A stretch of DNA of 64,000 nucleotides from Sandarakinorhabdus limnophila DSM 17366 (GTDB lineage Bacteria; Pseudomonadota; Alphaproteobacteria; Sphingomonadales; Sphingomonadaceae). How positions within the stretch are numbered: position 1 is the first letter of the stretch; every line of letters begins with the position of its first letter. Under the pieces are notes generated by a model that made no database searches, was not told where the DNA came from, and saw only the letters and a program-made list of their open reading frames with translations. Below, in pieces: positions 45,471-54,575 of the stretch. The DNA lies in the NCBI RefSeq assembly GCF_000420765.1, contig NZ_ATVO01000009.1:62001-126000 (forward strand), given 5' to 3'. Made by a program: the position numbers and the translations under genes.

Positions 45471-45908
45471 TCAGGCCAGCAGCAGCGCCAACGGAACCGC
45501 CGTGCCAGCCACCAGCATCAACACGGCCGTACGCCGCGTCGCGCGGCTGTTCAGCGCAATGGCCGCGCCCAGCAAGGCGGACAGGGCAAGCGCCGCTGCC
45601 AACACCGCAACGAAGATCTTCATCGGCAGCGCAGCGCGCTTGCGGGCCGCCCGCTCTGCCTCCTTGACAGGATCAGCTGGCGCTTTGGCAGCCGCCGGCT
45701 GTTTCGACGGTTCGGCGTGCGGCACCGTCTGATCGATATGCACGCTGCCCATCCATGCCGGCGGCGGCGCCCCATCCCAGCCGCTGGCCTGTTGCAGCCG
45801 GAAGGCCTGCAACCCGCCACTGATGGCAAAGAACAGGATCGCTGGCAGAAAGAACACGCCAATATAAAGATGAAGCTGGCGGATGCGCCGCATTGTTTGA
45901 GCGTTCAT
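45471..45908 (-). CDS. Small PepSY-type membrane protein
   Basis: A 145-residue protein with two or three membrane spans. The N-terminal motif RQLHLYIGVFFLPAILFFAI and SGGLQAFRLQ match the start of PepSY-associated membrane proteins. A periplasmic loop rich in Pro/Ala (HAEPSKQPAAAKAPADP) and two closely spaced C-terminal spans follow. Only the first part of a typical PepSY reductase is present, so it is either a short family or a remnant. Its ATG overlaps the hisD stop (ATGA), coupling it to the his genes. Confidence 0.7.
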   Translation of the reverse strand: MNAQTMRRIRQLHLYIGVFFLPAILFFAISGGLQAFRLQQASGWDGAPPPAWMGSVHIDQTVPHAEPSKQPAAAKAPADPVKEAERAARKRAALPMKIFVAVLAAALALSALLGAAIALNSRATRRTAVLMLVAGTAVPLALLLA

Positions 45909-47203
45909 TTTCCGGTCTCCAGTCGCAGCCTGATCGACGCGGCGTGGGCAGCCAAGCCTTCCACATCGGCAATGGCAGCGCCGGCCGGGCCGATGGCGGC
46001 CAAGCCGCGCGGGCCGCAATCGAGGAAGGTGGTGCGCTTCATGAAGTCCACCACCGACAGGCCGGACGCAAAGCGGGCGCGGCGGCCGGTCGGCAGCACG
46101 TGGTTGGGCCCAGCCAGATAATCGCCCGCGGCTTCCGGCGTGTGGCGACCCAGGAAGACCGAGCCAGCGTGGCGCATGCGGGCGAACAGCCAATCGGGAT
46201 CATCCACCATCAATTCGGCGTGCTCAGGGGCCAGCGCGTCGAGCAACGGCAGGCAGGCGGCGAGATCGGGCACCAGGATGATTGCGCCGAAATCGCGCCA
46301 CGAGGCGCCGGCCACGGCGGCTGTGGGCAAGGTTTCAAGCTGGCGGGCCACAGCAGCTTCCACGGCATCGGCTTCGGCCGGCGAGGTGGTGATCAGGATG
46401 GATTGTGCCACCGGATCATGTTCAGCCTGGGCCAGCAGGTCAGCCGCGATCCATTCAGGATTGGACTTGCCGTCGGACACGATCACCACTTCGGATGGTC
46501 CGGCCACCATGTCGATGCCGACCATGCCATACAGCTGGCGCTTGGCTTCGGCGACAAAGGCATTGCCGGGGCCAGTGATCACATCGACCCGCGGGATGTG
46601 TGCGGTGCCAAAGGCCAGGGCCGCCACCGCCTGGGCACCGCCGATGCGGAACACGCGGCTGACACCGGCCACGCGCGCCGCGGCCAGCACCAGCGGGTTA
46701 ACCACGCCATCGGGGGTGGGAGTCACCATGATCAGATCACGCACGCCGGCCACCACGGCGGGAATAGCGTTCATAAGAACCGATGAGGGATAGGCGGCAC
46801 GCCCACCTGGCACATAAAGGCCAGCCGCGTCGACCGGCGACCAGCGCACGCCGGTGCGCACGCCGGCATCGTCCACCGCGTCATTGCCTTGCGGCTTCTG
46901 GCGTTCGTGGAAGGCACGGATGCGGGCGGCGGCGAGATCAAGCGCAGCGCGCAACTCTGGGGCCAAACTCGCCAGCGCCCCATCAAGATCGACGCCGGGA
47001 ATCTCCCAGCCAGCGGCGTTCAGATCGACGCGATCAAACTTGGCAGTGAGTTCGGCCACAGCGGCATCGCCGCGCGCTTTCACGCCCGAGATGATGGCGG
47101 CAACGGTGGCCGACACATCGGCGGCATCGTCGCGCTTGGCATCAACCAGCGCGGCGAAAGCAGAGGCAAAACCAGCGTCGCTTGCGTCAAGCCGTTGCGG
47201 CAT
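45905..47203 (-). CDS. hisD: Histidinol dehydrogenase
   Basis: A 432-residue zinc enzyme catalysing the last two steps of histidine synthesis, histidinol to histidine. Family landmarks are [39 protein letters not shown] and [13 protein letters not shown]. Metal-binding [10 protein letters not shown] and the closing [17 protein letters not shown] also fit. It overlaps the end of hisG by 17 bases, so the two genes form a short histidine unit. The other his genes are not in the window. Confidence 0.96.
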   Translation of the reverse strand: MPQRLDASDAGFASAFAALVDAKRDDAADVSATVAAIISGVKARGDAAVAELTAKFDRVDLNAAGWEIPGVDLDGALASLAPELRAALDLAAARIRAFHERQKPQGNDAVDDAGVRTGVRWSPVDAAGLYVPGGRAAYPSSVLMNAIPAVVAGVRDLIMVTPTPDGVVNPLVLAAARVAGVSRVFRIGGAQAVAALAFGTAHIPRVDVITGPGNAFVAEAKRQLYGMVGIDMVAGPSEVVIVSDGKSNPEWIAADLLAQAEHDPVAQSILITTSPAEADAVEAAVARQLETLPTAAVAGASWRDFGAIILVPDLAACLPLLDALAPEHAELMVDDPDWLFARMRHAGSVFLGRHTPEAAGDYLAGPNHVLPTGRRARFASGLSVVDFMKRTTFLDCGPRGLAAIGPAGAAIADVEGLAAHAASIRLRLETGK

Positions 47204-47849
47204 CGGATTTTTCCGTCAGTTCCCGCATGGCATCGATGATGGCGACGACACGGCTATCCGTCTTGAAGGCGGCGCGGTTGGCGATCAGGCGGCTGGTGAT
47301 GTTGGCGATCACTTCCACTTCTACCAGGCCATTCTCGGCCAGCGTCTTGCCGGTGGAAACCAGATCGACGATGCGGCTAGACAGGCCAACCAGCGGCGCC
47401 AGCTCCATCGCACCGTTCAGCTTGATCACCTCGGCCTGCAGGCCACGCGCCGCGAAGTGCCGGCGGGTAAGGCCGGGATATTTGGTCGCCACCCGGACGT
47501 GCGAAAGGCGCGACAAATCGGGATCAAGCGCCGCCGGCTGCGCCACGCTGAGCCGGCAATGACCGATCCCGAGATCGACGGGCGCGTAGATTTCGGAAAA
47601 ATCGAACTCCATCAGCACATCGTTGCCGGCAATGCCCAGTTGCGCCGCGCCAAACGCCACAAACGTCGCCACATCGAAACTGCGCACCCGGATCACCCGC
47701 ACATCGTCGCGGGAGGTGGCAAAGGTCAGCTTGCGGCTGTTTTCGTCGGTGAAATCCGCTTCCGGCACGATGCCGATGCGCGCCAACAGCGGCAGCGCCT
47801 CCTTCAGGATGCGGCCCTTGGGGAGCGCGATGATCAGCGGCGTGGACAT
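47187..47849 (-). CDS. hisG: ATP phosphoribosyltransferase catalytic subunit (short form)
   Basis: A 220-residue enzyme for the first committed step of histidine synthesis. It has the start [18 protein letters not shown] and the motif [11 protein letters not shown]. The region [14 protein letters not shown] and the phosphoribosyl-diphosphate loop [19 protein letters not shown] are also typical. It lacks the C-terminal regulatory domain of the long form, so activity should require the HisZ subunit, which is not seen here. I chose ATG 47849. ATG 47864 is a possible alternative. The frame extends further upstream without family similarity. Confidence 0.93.
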   Translation of the reverse strand: MSTPLIIALPKGRILKEALPLLARIGIVPEADFTDENSRKLTFATSRDDVRVIRVRSFDVATFVAFGAAQLGIAGNDVLMEFDFSEIYAPVDLGIGHCRLSVAQPAALDPDLSRLSHVRVATKYPGLTRRHFAARGLQAEVIKLNGAMELAPLVGLSSRIVDLVSTGKTLAENGLVEVEVIANITSRLIANRAAFKTDSRVVAIIDAMRELTEKSDAATA

Positions 47850-47898
47850 GATGCGGCGCGGCATAGCGCGGATGGCAGCGAAATGCCAACGCGGCAGA

Positions 47899-48777
47899 TC
47901 AGCCGCGCAGCAACCGAATAATGCCGGAAAAATCGGTGGCAGCACCGCCGTTGTTGACGAACAGCTGGTAAAGCGCTTCCGCTTCCGCCCCCATCGGCAC
48001 GCTGGCACCGGCACCCTGCGCGGCCTGGCACGCCAGTTTCAGATCCTTCAGCATCAACGCTGCTGCAAACCCGCCGGCATAATCGCGGTTGGACGGCGCG
48101 GTGGGCACCGGGCCGGGGACGGGGCAATAGCTGGTCATGGACCAGCTTTGCCCGCTGGCTTTGCTGCTGATGTCGAAGAAGGTCTGCGCCTCCAGCCCCA
48201 GCTTTTCGGCCAGCACGAAAGCTTCGGCGGTGGCGACCATGGTGGCCCCGAGGATCATGTTGTTGCAGATCTTGGCGGCCTGGCCCATGCCGGCCCCGCC
48301 GGCGTGGATCACGGCCTTGCCCATCTTTTCCAGGATCGGCTGCGCCGTGGCAAAGGCCGCATCGGGCCCGCCGACCATGAAGGTGAGGGTGCCGCCATCC
48401 GCCGCCGCCGTGCCGCCCGAAACCGGCGCATCAACCATCGCCAGGCCTTTGCTGGCGGCCGCTTCGCCCATCGCCTTGGCCGTGGCGACATCGATGGTGG
48501 AACAATCGATCAGGATGGCGTGCGGCTGGGCGACGGCAAACAGATCGCCTTCATAGGCCGCGCGCACATGGCTGCCCGCCGGCAGCATGGTGATGATCAC
48601 ATCAGCGCCAGCGGCGGCATAGGCCGCACTGGTGGCGGCCGTTGCACCGCCCGCCACGACCCGCGCCAGCGCATCGGCGGACAGGTCGAACGCCCACACT
48701 TCGTGGCCGGCCTTGACCAGGTTGAGGGCCATGCCGCCCCCCATGTTGCCGACCCCGATGAAGGCGATGATGGCCAT
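47899..48777 (-). CDS. mmsB: 3-hydroxyisobutyrate dehydrogenase
   Basis: A 292-residue NAD-dependent beta-hydroxyacid dehydrogenase. The Rossmann motif is [17 protein letters not shown], the substrate site [16 protein letters not shown], and the catalytic lysine lies in [13 protein letters not shown]. It oxidises 3-hydroxyisobutyrate to methylmalonate semialdehyde in valine degradation. The gene begins one base after the enoyl-CoA hydratase stop and sits in the same operon as mmsA, which makes the specific assignment secure. Confidence 0.93.
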   Translation of the reverse strand: MAIIAFIGVGNMGGGMALNLVKAGHEVWAFDLSADALARVVAGGATAATSAAYAAAGADVIITMLPAGSHVRAAYEGDLFAVAQPHAILIDCSTIDVATAKAMGEAAASKGLAMVDAPVSGGTAAADGGTLTFMVGGPDAAFATAQPILEKMGKAVIHAGGAGMGQAAKICNNMILGATMVATAEAFVLAEKLGLEAQTFFDISSKASGQSWSMTSYCPVPGPVPTAPSNRDYAGGFAAALMLKDLKLACQAAQGAGASVPMGAEAEALYQLFVNNGGAATDFSGIIRLLRG

Positions 48778-48778
48778 G

Positions 48779-49552
48779 TTACTGCCCCGTCCAGTTGCCG
48801 GGCCGCTTTTCCACGAAGGCGGCCATGCCTTCCTTCTGATCGGCGCTGCCGAACAGGCCGTGGAACAGCCGGCGCTCGAAGAGGACGCCTTCCTTCAGGC
48901 TCATTTCGAAGGCGGCGTCGATTTCTTCCTTCACCGCGATGCTGGCGAGAGGGGCCATGCCGGCAATGGTCTCGGCCAGCTTCAGCGCTTCATCGAGCAG
49001 CGCTTCGGTGGGAACGACGCGGGCGACGAGGCCGGAGCGTTCGGCTTCGGCCGCGTCCATCATCCGGCCGGTCAGGCACATTTCCATGGCCTTGGCCTTG
49101 CCGATGGCGCGCACCAGCCGCTGCGATCCACCCATGCCGGGCGTCACGCCCAGCTTGATTTCGGGCTGGCCGAATTTTGCGTTCTCTGCCGCAATGATGA
49201 TGTCCGCCATCATCGCCAGCTCACAGCCGCCGCCGAGCGCAAAGCCGGACACGGCCGCGATCCACGGCTTGCGGGTGGCGGTGACATGGTCATAGCCGGC
49301 AAAGAAATTGCCGCCGTACATTTGGGCGAACGACTGCCCGCTCATTTCCTTTATGTCGGCGCCGGCGGCGAAGGCCTTTTCGCTACCGGTGATGACCAGA
49401 CAGCGCTGCGAAGCATCGGCATCATACGCAGCAAAGGCGGCGATCAGATCGGCCAGCACCTGGGAGTTCAGTGCATTCAGCGCCTGCGGCCGGTTGAGGC
49501 GCAGCAGAGTGACGGCGCCGTGAGTTTCCACGAGGATGGTTTCAAAGCTCAT
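48779..49552 (-). CDS. Enoyl-CoA hydratase
   Basis: A 257-residue crotonase-fold enzyme. The oxyanion-hole segment is [12 protein letters not shown]. The two catalytic glutamates lie in [11 protein letters not shown] and [13 protein letters not shown], as in true hydratases. This argues against 3-hydroxyisobutyryl-CoA hydrolase, which it might otherwise be in a valine operon. It probably hydrates methacrylyl-CoA here. The hydrolase and acyl-CoA dehydrogenase steps are not encoded in the window. Confidence 0.9.
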   Translation of the reverse strand: MSFETILVETHGAVTLLRLNRPQALNALNSQVLADLIAAFAAYDADASQRCLVITGSEKAFAAGADIKEMSGQSFAQMYGGNFFAGYDHVTATRKPWIAAVSGFALGGGCELAMMADIIIAAENAKFGQPEIKLGVTPGMGGSQRLVRAIGKAKAMEMCLTGRMMDAAEAERSGLVARVVPTEALLDEALKLAETIAGMAPLASIAVKEEIDAAFEMSLKEGVLFERRLFHGLFGSADQKEGMAAFVEKRPGNWTGQ

Positions 49553-49570
49553 AGGTTCACTCCGACAGTC

Positions 49571-49975
49571 TTACCAATTCTGGTCACGGCGCTCGCCCTT
49601 GCAGCGCACATAGAAGACCGGAGACTGCCCGTCGACCTGAATAGCGAGCCGCAGCCCGCCGGCCAGCAACCTGATTTCCAAGCTTTCCGTGGCCTCCGGT
49701 TTGTTGGGATCGGTTGCTTCGGAATTCCAGAACGCAGCGCGAATGCGCACACGACTGGGGCTTTGAGAAACGATCCTGATCTGCTCGTGGCTGGTTTCCC
49801 AATAATGGAGGCCATTAGCATCGATCCTCACTTCGTGCAGCGGCGGCCCAGCCTCGCAGGTCGCAACCGAAGAGCTCCAGCGCCCCCAGAATGGCTTGGG
49901 AACCGGGGGGCCGGCCGCCGATGCCGGCACTCCTGCAAGCATCAGCCCAAGCGCAAGCAAGGACCTGGCCGGCAT
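49571..49975 (-). CDS. Exported hypothetical protein in the valine operon
   Basis: A 134-residue protein I do not recognise. A signal peptide (SLLALGLMLAGVPASAAG) is followed by a small beta-rich domain with PFWGRWSSSVATCE, LHEVRIDANGLHYWE, ESLEIRLLAGGLRLAI and a final VRCKGER. Two cysteines, one near each end, could form a disulfide. It starts 3 bases after the end of mmsA and ends 18 bases before enoyl-CoA hydratase, so it must be co-transcribed with a cytoplasmic catabolic pathway. A periplasmic product there is unexpected. It has no assignable function. Confidence 0.7.
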   Translation of the reverse strand: MPARSLLALGLMLAGVPASAAGPPVPKPFWGRWSSSVATCEAGPPLHEVRIDANGLHYWETSHEQIRIVSQSPSRVRIRAAFWNSEATDPNKPEATESLEIRLLAGGLRLAIQVDGQSPVFYVRCKGERRDQNW

Positions 49976-49978
49976 GCC

Positions 49979-51475
49979 TCACCCCATCGTCGGGATGACA
50001 AACGCCGAGCCGCCATCCATGCCGCCATCCGGCCAGCGGCCCGTGACGGTCTTGCGCTTGGTCCAGAACTGCACGCCTTCCATGCCGTGTTGGCCGATGT
50101 CGCCAAAGGCGCTGCGCTTCCAGCCGCCGAAGCTGTGATAGGCCACTGGCACCGGGATCGGAACGTTGACGCCGACCATCCCCACATTCACCCGCGCCGC
50201 GAATTCACGTGCGGCGTGGCCGTTCCTTGTGAAGATGGCGACACCGTTGCCATATTGATGCTGGCTGGGGAGTTTGAGTGCCGCCTCGAAATCCGGTGCG
50301 CGCATGATCTGCAGAACCGGGCCGAAGATTTCCTCGCGATAGCTCTGCATTTCGGGCGTGACGTGATCGAACAGCGTGGGACCGACGAAGAAGCCGCCTT
50401 CATGGCCCTGCAGGGTGAAGCCGCGGCCATCGACCACCAGCTCCGCGCCTTCATCGACGCCCATCTGGATGTAGCTTTCGATCCGCGCCTTGTGGGCGGC
50501 GGTGACGACCGGGCCGTAATCCGCTTCGGGATCGGTGCTAATGCCGATGCGTAGCTTGCCAATGGCCGGCAGCAATTTGGCGCGCAGCGCGTTGGCGGTG
50601 TCCTCACCCACCGGCACCACCACCGGCAGCGCCATGCAGCGTTCGCCGGCTGAGCCAAAAGCCGCGCCGGCCAGATCGCGCACCACCTGATCGAGATCGG
50701 CATCGGGCATCACAATGGCGTGATTCTTCGCACCGCCCATGGCCTGCACCCGCTTGCCACGCGCGCAGCCCTGCGCATGGATATACTCGGCCACATCCGA
50801 TGAGCCGACAAAGCTGATCGCCGCGATATCGGGGTGCTGGATGATGGCGTCCACCATCTCCTTGTCACCATTGACGACACTGAAAATACCCTCGGGCAGG
50901 CCCGCATCGCGGAAAATGTCGCCCAGCAGGTGCGGCAGGGTGGGATCGCGTTCCGACGGCTTCAGGATGAAGGCGTTGCCGGTCGCGATGGCGACGCCGG
51001 CCATCCACATCGGGATCATCGCCGGGAAATTGAACGGGGTGATGCCGGCACCGATGCCGACCGGCTGGCGGAAGGCCCAGATATCGATGCCGGGGCCGGC
51101 GCCGTGGGTGAACTCGCCCTTCAGCACGTGCGGGATGCCGCAGCAGAATTCGATCACCTCCAGCCCGCGCTGAATGTCGCCACGGCTGTCGGCCAGCACC
51201 TTGCCATGTTCGGAACTGAGCACGCGGGCCAGTTCATCCATGCGGGCTTCGACCAGTTCCTTGAACCTGAACATCACCCGGGCGCGGCGCTGCGGGTTGG
51301 TGGCGGCCCAGGCCGGCTGCGCAGCGCGGGCGGCAGCGACTGCCTGTTCGAGCAGATCAGCGCCCGCCAATCGCACTTCTGCCTGCACCTGGCCTGAGTT
51401 GGGATCATACACCGGGCTGGTGCGGCTGCCGGCGGCCACGGGCGATCCGGCGATGTGATGGTCGATGATGCGCAT
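49979..51475 (-). CDS. mmsA: CoA-acylating methylmalonate-semialdehyde dehydrogenase
   Basis: A 498-residue aldehyde dehydrogenase converting methylmalonate semialdehyde to propionyl-CoA in valine (and thymine) degradation. The catalytic cysteine is C280 in GSAGERCMALP. The CoA-acylating family signs are GITPFNFPAMIPMWM and the absence of the usual catalytic glutamate before the cysteine (QAMGGAKNHAIVMPD). It is first in the operon, followed by a small exported protein, enoyl-CoA hydratase and mmsB. Confidence 0.95.
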   Translation of the reverse strand: MRIIDHHIAGSPVAAGSRTSPVYDPNSGQVQAEVRLAGADLLEQAVAAARAAQPAWAATNPQRRARVMFRFKELVEARMDELARVLSSEHGKVLADSRGDIQRGLEVIEFCCGIPHVLKGEFTHGAGPGIDIWAFRQPVGIGAGITPFNFPAMIPMWMAGVAIATGNAFILKPSERDPTLPHLLGDIFRDAGLPEGIFSVVNGDKEMVDAIIQHPDIAAISFVGSSDVAEYIHAQGCARGKRVQAMGGAKNHAIVMPDADLDQVVRDLAGAAFGSAGERCMALPVVVPVGEDTANALRAKLLPAIGKLRIGISTDPEADYGPVVTAAHKARIESYIQMGVDEGAELVVDGRGFTLQGHEGGFFVGPTLFDHVTPEMQSYREEIFGPVLQIMRAPDFEAALKLPSQHQYGNGVAIFTRNGHAAREFAARVNVGMVGVNVPIPVPVAYHSFGGWKRSAFGDIGQHGMEGVQFWTKRKTVTGRWPDGGMDGGSAFVIPTMG

Positions 51476-51523
51476 GAAGGGATTCCTACTCTGGCCCGCC
51501 GGCCGGTGCCACCCACAGTTGCA

Positions 51524-52483
51524 TCAGTGCATTTGGTCGCTGCCCCAGCCTTCGGGCAGCGCCTGCCGGCAGTGATCCGCGCCGGTTTCGACTTGCAGCG
51601 TGGCATGGCCGATGGAAAAACGGTGGTGAAGCGCATGGGCGATGTTGGCCAGCGCCTCGTCACCCGGGTGGCCAGCCGGCATCACCAGATGCGCGGTCAG
51701 CACCGCGCCGGTGGTGCCCTGCGGCCAGATGTGAAGATCATGCACCGCTGCCACACCGTCCAGCCCGGTCAGCCAATCGTTGACGGCGGCCGGTTCGATG
51801 CCCGGCGGCACGGCATCCAGTGCGAGCGCCAGCGACTCGGTAAGCAGGCCCCAGGTGCCGCGCAGGATCACGGCCGCTACTGCCAGGCCCAGCACTGGAT
51901 CAACCCAGGCCCAGCCGGTCTGGCTGATCACCAGCCCGCCGAGCACCACCGCCGCCGACACCCCGGCATCGGCCAGCATGTGCAAGTACGCGCCGCGCAC
52001 GTTCACATCGCCCTTGCGGCCGCGCATGAACATCAGGGCGGTGCCGGTGTTGATGGCAACGCCCACCGCCGCCACCAGCATCACGACATTGCCGGCGACC
52101 GGAAGCGGATCGAGCAGACGGTGTACCGATTCGAAGACAATGCCCCCGCACGCCGCCACGAGGATGAGCGCGTTCGCCAAGGCGGCGAGGATGGGCGAGC
52201 GAGAGAGCCCCCACGTGAATCGCGCGCTCGGCGCGCGCTTGGCCAGCGCCAGCCCGCCCCAAGCGATCAGCAGACCGGCAACGTCTGAAAGATTGTGGCC
52301 GGCGTCGGCCAGCAGCGCCATCGAATCATACCAGAGGCCCGCCGCCGTCTCGATCCCGACATAAGCAAGATTGAGCACCACCCCGATGGCAAAGGCGCGC
52401 CCGAAATCCGGCGGCGCATGGGCATGCCCATGGCCATGATGATCATGACCGCCCAGCGGATGGCTGTGGGCGTGGCTGTGCAT
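51524..52483 (-). CDS. Cation diffusion facilitator (zinc/divalent-metal exporter)
   Basis: A 319-residue CDF transporter. A His-rich N-terminus (HSHAHSHPLGGHDHHGHGHA) precedes six membrane spans, with metal-site motifs LLADAGHNLSDV in the second span and HMLADAGVSAAVV in the fifth. A cytoplasmic C-terminal domain (AVHDLHIWPQG) follows. It resembles CzcD/ZitB-type zinc exporters. ATG 52483 starts the His-rich tail. A longer frame to 52513 is unlikely. The gene lies 48 bases upstream of mmsA on the same strand, so read-through is possible. Confidence 0.9.
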   Translation of the reverse strand: MHSHAHSHPLGGHDHHGHGHAHAPPDFGRAFAIGVVLNLAYVGIETAAGLWYDSMALLADAGHNLSDVAGLLIAWGGLALAKRAPSARFTWGLSRSPILAALANALILVAACGGIVFESVHRLLDPLPVAGNVVMLVAAVGVAINTGTALMFMRGRKGDVNVRGAYLHMLADAGVSAAVVLGGLVISQTGWAWVDPVLGLAVAAVILRGTWGLLTESLALALDAVPPGIEPAAVNDWLTGLDGVAAVHDLHIWPQGTTGAVLTAHLVMPAGHPGDEALANIAHALHHRFSIGHATLQVETGADHCRQALPEGWGSDQMH

Positions 52484-52522
52484 GGCGGCTTTATGGGTCG
52501 CGCGGCGAGGCACCGCAATGCA

Positions 52523-52550
52523 AAAAGGCGGCCCAAACGGACCGCCTTTT
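52523..52550 (-). terminator. Intrinsic terminator downstream of tRNA-Gly
   Basis: Arms AAAAGGCGG (52523-52531) and CCGCCTTTT (52542-52550) form a stem with a ten-base loop. On the minus strand it ends in a run of five T, as expected for an intrinsic terminator 12 bases after the tRNA. It is nearly symmetrical and could also act on the plus strand. Confidence 0.75.
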
Positions 52551-52561
52551 CAAGCAACGAC

Positions 52562-52636
52562 TGGAGCGGGTGAAGAGATTCGAACTCTCGACTTCAACCT
52601 TGGCAAGGTTGCGCTCTACCCCTGAGCTACACCCGC
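52562..52636 (-). tRNA. tRNA-Gly (anticodon GCC)
   Basis: A 75-base cloverleaf on the minus strand. The acceptor stem is GCGGGTG/CACCCGC, the D arm is GCTC/GAGC with AGGGGTA, and the anticodon stem is CAACC/GGTTG with loop TTGCCAA (anticodon GCC). The T arm is GAGAG/CTCTT (one G-T pair) with loop TTCGAAT. Discriminator T and encoded CCA follow. It reads GGC and GGT glycine codons. It is flanked by a plausible promoter upstream and an intrinsic terminator downstream. Confidence 0.95.
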
Positions 52637-52659
52637 TCGCCGGTCATTGAGGATGGGGC

Positions 52660-52688
52660 GTCTAGCACCGGCGGGTTTGGACTTGCAA
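52660..52688 (-). promoter_or_regulatory. Candidate sigma-70 promoter of tRNA-Gly
   Basis: On the minus strand, a -35 box TTGCAA (52683-52688) and a -10 box CTAGAC (52660-52665) are separated by 17 bases. The tRNA begins 24 bases after the -10 box. The spacing is ideal and the -10 box resembles the alphaproteobacterial CTANNT form apart from its last base. Confidence 0.45.
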
Positions 52689-52736
52689 GCCCCTTTTTTG
52701 CCCGAGGTTTCTTGGGCCCTGTGCGCAAGCGCCGTC

Positions 52737-52766
52737 TTGGCAAACCGCCTCCCCCGCCCCCATATG
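52737..52766 (+). promoter_or_regulatory. Candidate promoter of the cnoX operon
   Basis: A -35-like TTGGCA (52737-52742) and a -10-like CATATG (52761-52766) are separated by 18 bases, 32 bases before the cnoX start codon. The match is moderate, but the region is otherwise free of genes. Confidence 0.35.
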
Positions 52767-52798
52767 GCACGCACGACAACACATGGGAGCATCACCCC

Positions 52799-53704
52799 TT
52801 GGCCAGCATTCCGAATCCCGCCGCCGAAAAGGCCAGCATCGAAGCCTTCCGGCGCGACGTGATCGAGGCGTCGAAGACGGCATTGGTGCTGGTCGATTTC
52901 TGGGCGGAGTGGTGCGGCCCGTGCAAGACGCTGGGGCCGGCGCTGGAACGACTGGTTGCAGCCCGTGCACCCAAGGTGGCGCTGGTCAAGATCGATGTGG
53001 ACAAGAACCAGGCGCTGGCCGCCCAGTTCCGCATCCAGTCCATCCCTACCGTCTATGCCTTCCTTGATGGCCGCCCGGTTGATGGCTTCCAGGGCGCCCT
53101 GCCGGAAACGCAGCTGGCGCAATTCATTGACAAGCTGCTGGCGGGCGTCCCGGCCAGCGATGACGAGGCCGCGCTGGAGGAGCAGATCGGCCAGCTGATC
53201 GCAGCGGCAGAAGAAGCAACTGCGGCCGGCGCCCATGAAGACGCCATCGCCATGCTGGGAGCGGTGTCCAGCGAGATGCCGGATCGCCATGATCTGGTGG
53301 CGCGTTATGCCCTGGCGTTGCTGGCGGGTGGCAAACCGCAGCCGGCAGCTGCCGCGCTCGAAACGGTGCCTGCCGATTCGAAGGATGAACTTGTTGTCCG
53401 CGCCCGCGCCGCGCTGACGCTGGCCGCCGAAGCACCGGAAGATGACGAGCTCGCCCATCTCGTCGCCCAGGTGACCAATCACCCGGATGACCACGCCGCC
53501 CGATTCGAGCTGGCCGGTGCTCTGGCTGCCCGCGGCGAACGCGATGCCGCGGCCGAGCATCTGCTGGCCATCATCAAGGCCGATCGTGGCTGGAACGAGG
53601 GCGCCGCCCGCACCAAGCTGCTGACCATGTTCGAGGCCGCCGGCCTTGCCGATCCGTGGAGCATCAAGACCCGCGCCGCGTTGCGCGCGATCTGGTTTGC
53701 ATGA
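52799..53704 (+). CDS. cnoX: CnoX-like thioredoxin-TPR chaperone (YbbN family)
   Basis: A 301-residue protein. A thioredoxin domain (about 15-115) has an intact active site W38-CGPC (C39 and C42) and the cis-proline segment IQSIPTVYAFL. A C-terminal TPR-like helical region (about 130-300) follows. E. coli CnoX has lost the catalytic cysteines, whereas this one keeps them, as in Caulobacter CnoX, which works with GroEL and is redox-active. The apparent start is TTG 52799 behind GGGAG. No in-frame ATG is better placed. The next gene overlaps by ATGA. Confidence 0.85.
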   Translation: MASIPNPAAEKASIEAFRRDVIEASKTALVLVDFWAEWCGPCKTLGPALERLVAARAPKVALVKIDVDKNQALAAQFRIQSIPTVYAFLDGRPVDGFQGALPETQLAQFIDKLLAGVPASDDEAALEEQIGQLIAAAEEATAAGAHEDAIAMLGAVSSEMPDRHDLVARYALALLAGGKPQPAAAALETVPADSKDELVVRARAALTLAAEAPEDDELAHLVAQVTNHPDDHAARFELAGALAARGERDAAAEHLLAIIKADRGWNEGAARTKLLTMFEAAGLADPWSIKTRAALRAIWFA

Positions 53705-54387
53705 GCGAGAGCGAAGCCCTTGAACCGTTGCCGGCCGCCGTGCCGGTGTTCCCCCTGACCGGCGCGGTGCTGCTGCCGCGCGGTGTGCTGCCACTCAACA
53801 TCTTCGAACCACGCTATCTGGCGATGGTGAAGGACGCGATGGCGGCCACAGGCGCTGCCAACCGGGTGATCGGCATGATCCAGCCCAAGGCGCCCAAAGG
53901 AAGCAGAGGCGGTGATCCGCCGCCGCTCTACAAGGTCGGCTGCTTGGGCCGGATCACCGAATATCGCGAAACCGACGATGGCCGCATCCTTGTCACGCTG
54001 GTTGGCGTCAGCCGCTTCCGGGTGGGCGCCGAACTGGAGCGCGACACGCTCTATCGCCAGGTCATGACCGATTATCACGGCTTTGCCGATGACCGGGCTG
54101 AGGAAGAATCGTTGGATGCCGCCAGCCGCGCCAGCCTGGAAGACGCGCTGCGCCCCTATCTTGATGCGCGCGGGCTCGCCGCCGATTGGGAGGCGGTGCA
54201 ATCGGCTGACGATGAAGGGCTGGTGACGGCGCTGGCCGGCGCGCTGCCGTTCGATCCGCCCGAAAAGCAGGCGCTTCTGGAGGCGCCCACCCTTGCCGAG
54301 CGCGCGCAAACGCTGGCCGCGCTGATGAGTTTCGCGGTCGGGCCCAATGGAATCGGGGGCAGCGGCAGCAGCGGCCGCCTCCAATGA
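53701..54387 (+). CDS. Lon N-terminal (substrate-binding) domain protein
   Basis: A 228-residue protein consisting of a single Lon LAN domain. Family features are [52 protein letters not shown] and LVGVSRFRV. It has no AAA+ or protease domain, so it is not Lon itself. Proposed roles include substrate delivery. The ATG overlaps the cnoX stop, and the Trm112 start overlaps its own stop, forming a three-gene unit. Confidence 0.9.
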   Translation: MSESEALEPLPAAVPVFPLTGAVLLPRGVLPLNIFEPRYLAMVKDAMAATGAANRVIGMIQPKAPKGSRGGDPPPLYKVGCLGRITEYRETDDGRILVTLVGVSRFRVGAELERDTLYRQVMTDYHGFADDRAEEESLDAASRASLEDALRPYLDARGLAADWEAVQSADDEGLVTALAGALPFDPPEKQALLEAPTLAERAQTLAALMSFAVGPNGIGGSGSSGRLQ

Positions 54388-54575
54388 GCGGTTCCGCGCT
54401 CGATCCGCGTCTGTTGGCCCTTCTGGTTTGCCCGCAGACCAAGCAGCCGCTGCGCCATGATCGGGAACGGCAGGAGCTGGTCAACGACACGGCCGGCATC
54501 GCCTATCCGATCCGCGACGGCGTGCCGATCCTGCTGGCAGAGGCCGCGCGCGAGTTCCTGCCGACAACCGGTTAA
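54384..54575 (+). CDS. Trm112-family small zinc-binding-like protein
   Basis: A 63-residue protein of the Trm112/YcaR family, with [14 protein letters not shown] at the N-terminus and the conserved [17 protein letters not shown]. Eukaryotic Trm112 activates methyltransferases. Bacterial partners are less clear. Only one cysteine of the usual zinc site remains (VCPQTK), as in many proteobacterial forms. Its TAA stop is shared, as the palindrome TTAA, with the convergent monooxygenase. Confidence 0.88.
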   Translation: MSGSALDPRLLALLVCPQTKQPLRHDRERQELVNDTAGIAYPIRDGVPILLAEAAREFLPTTG

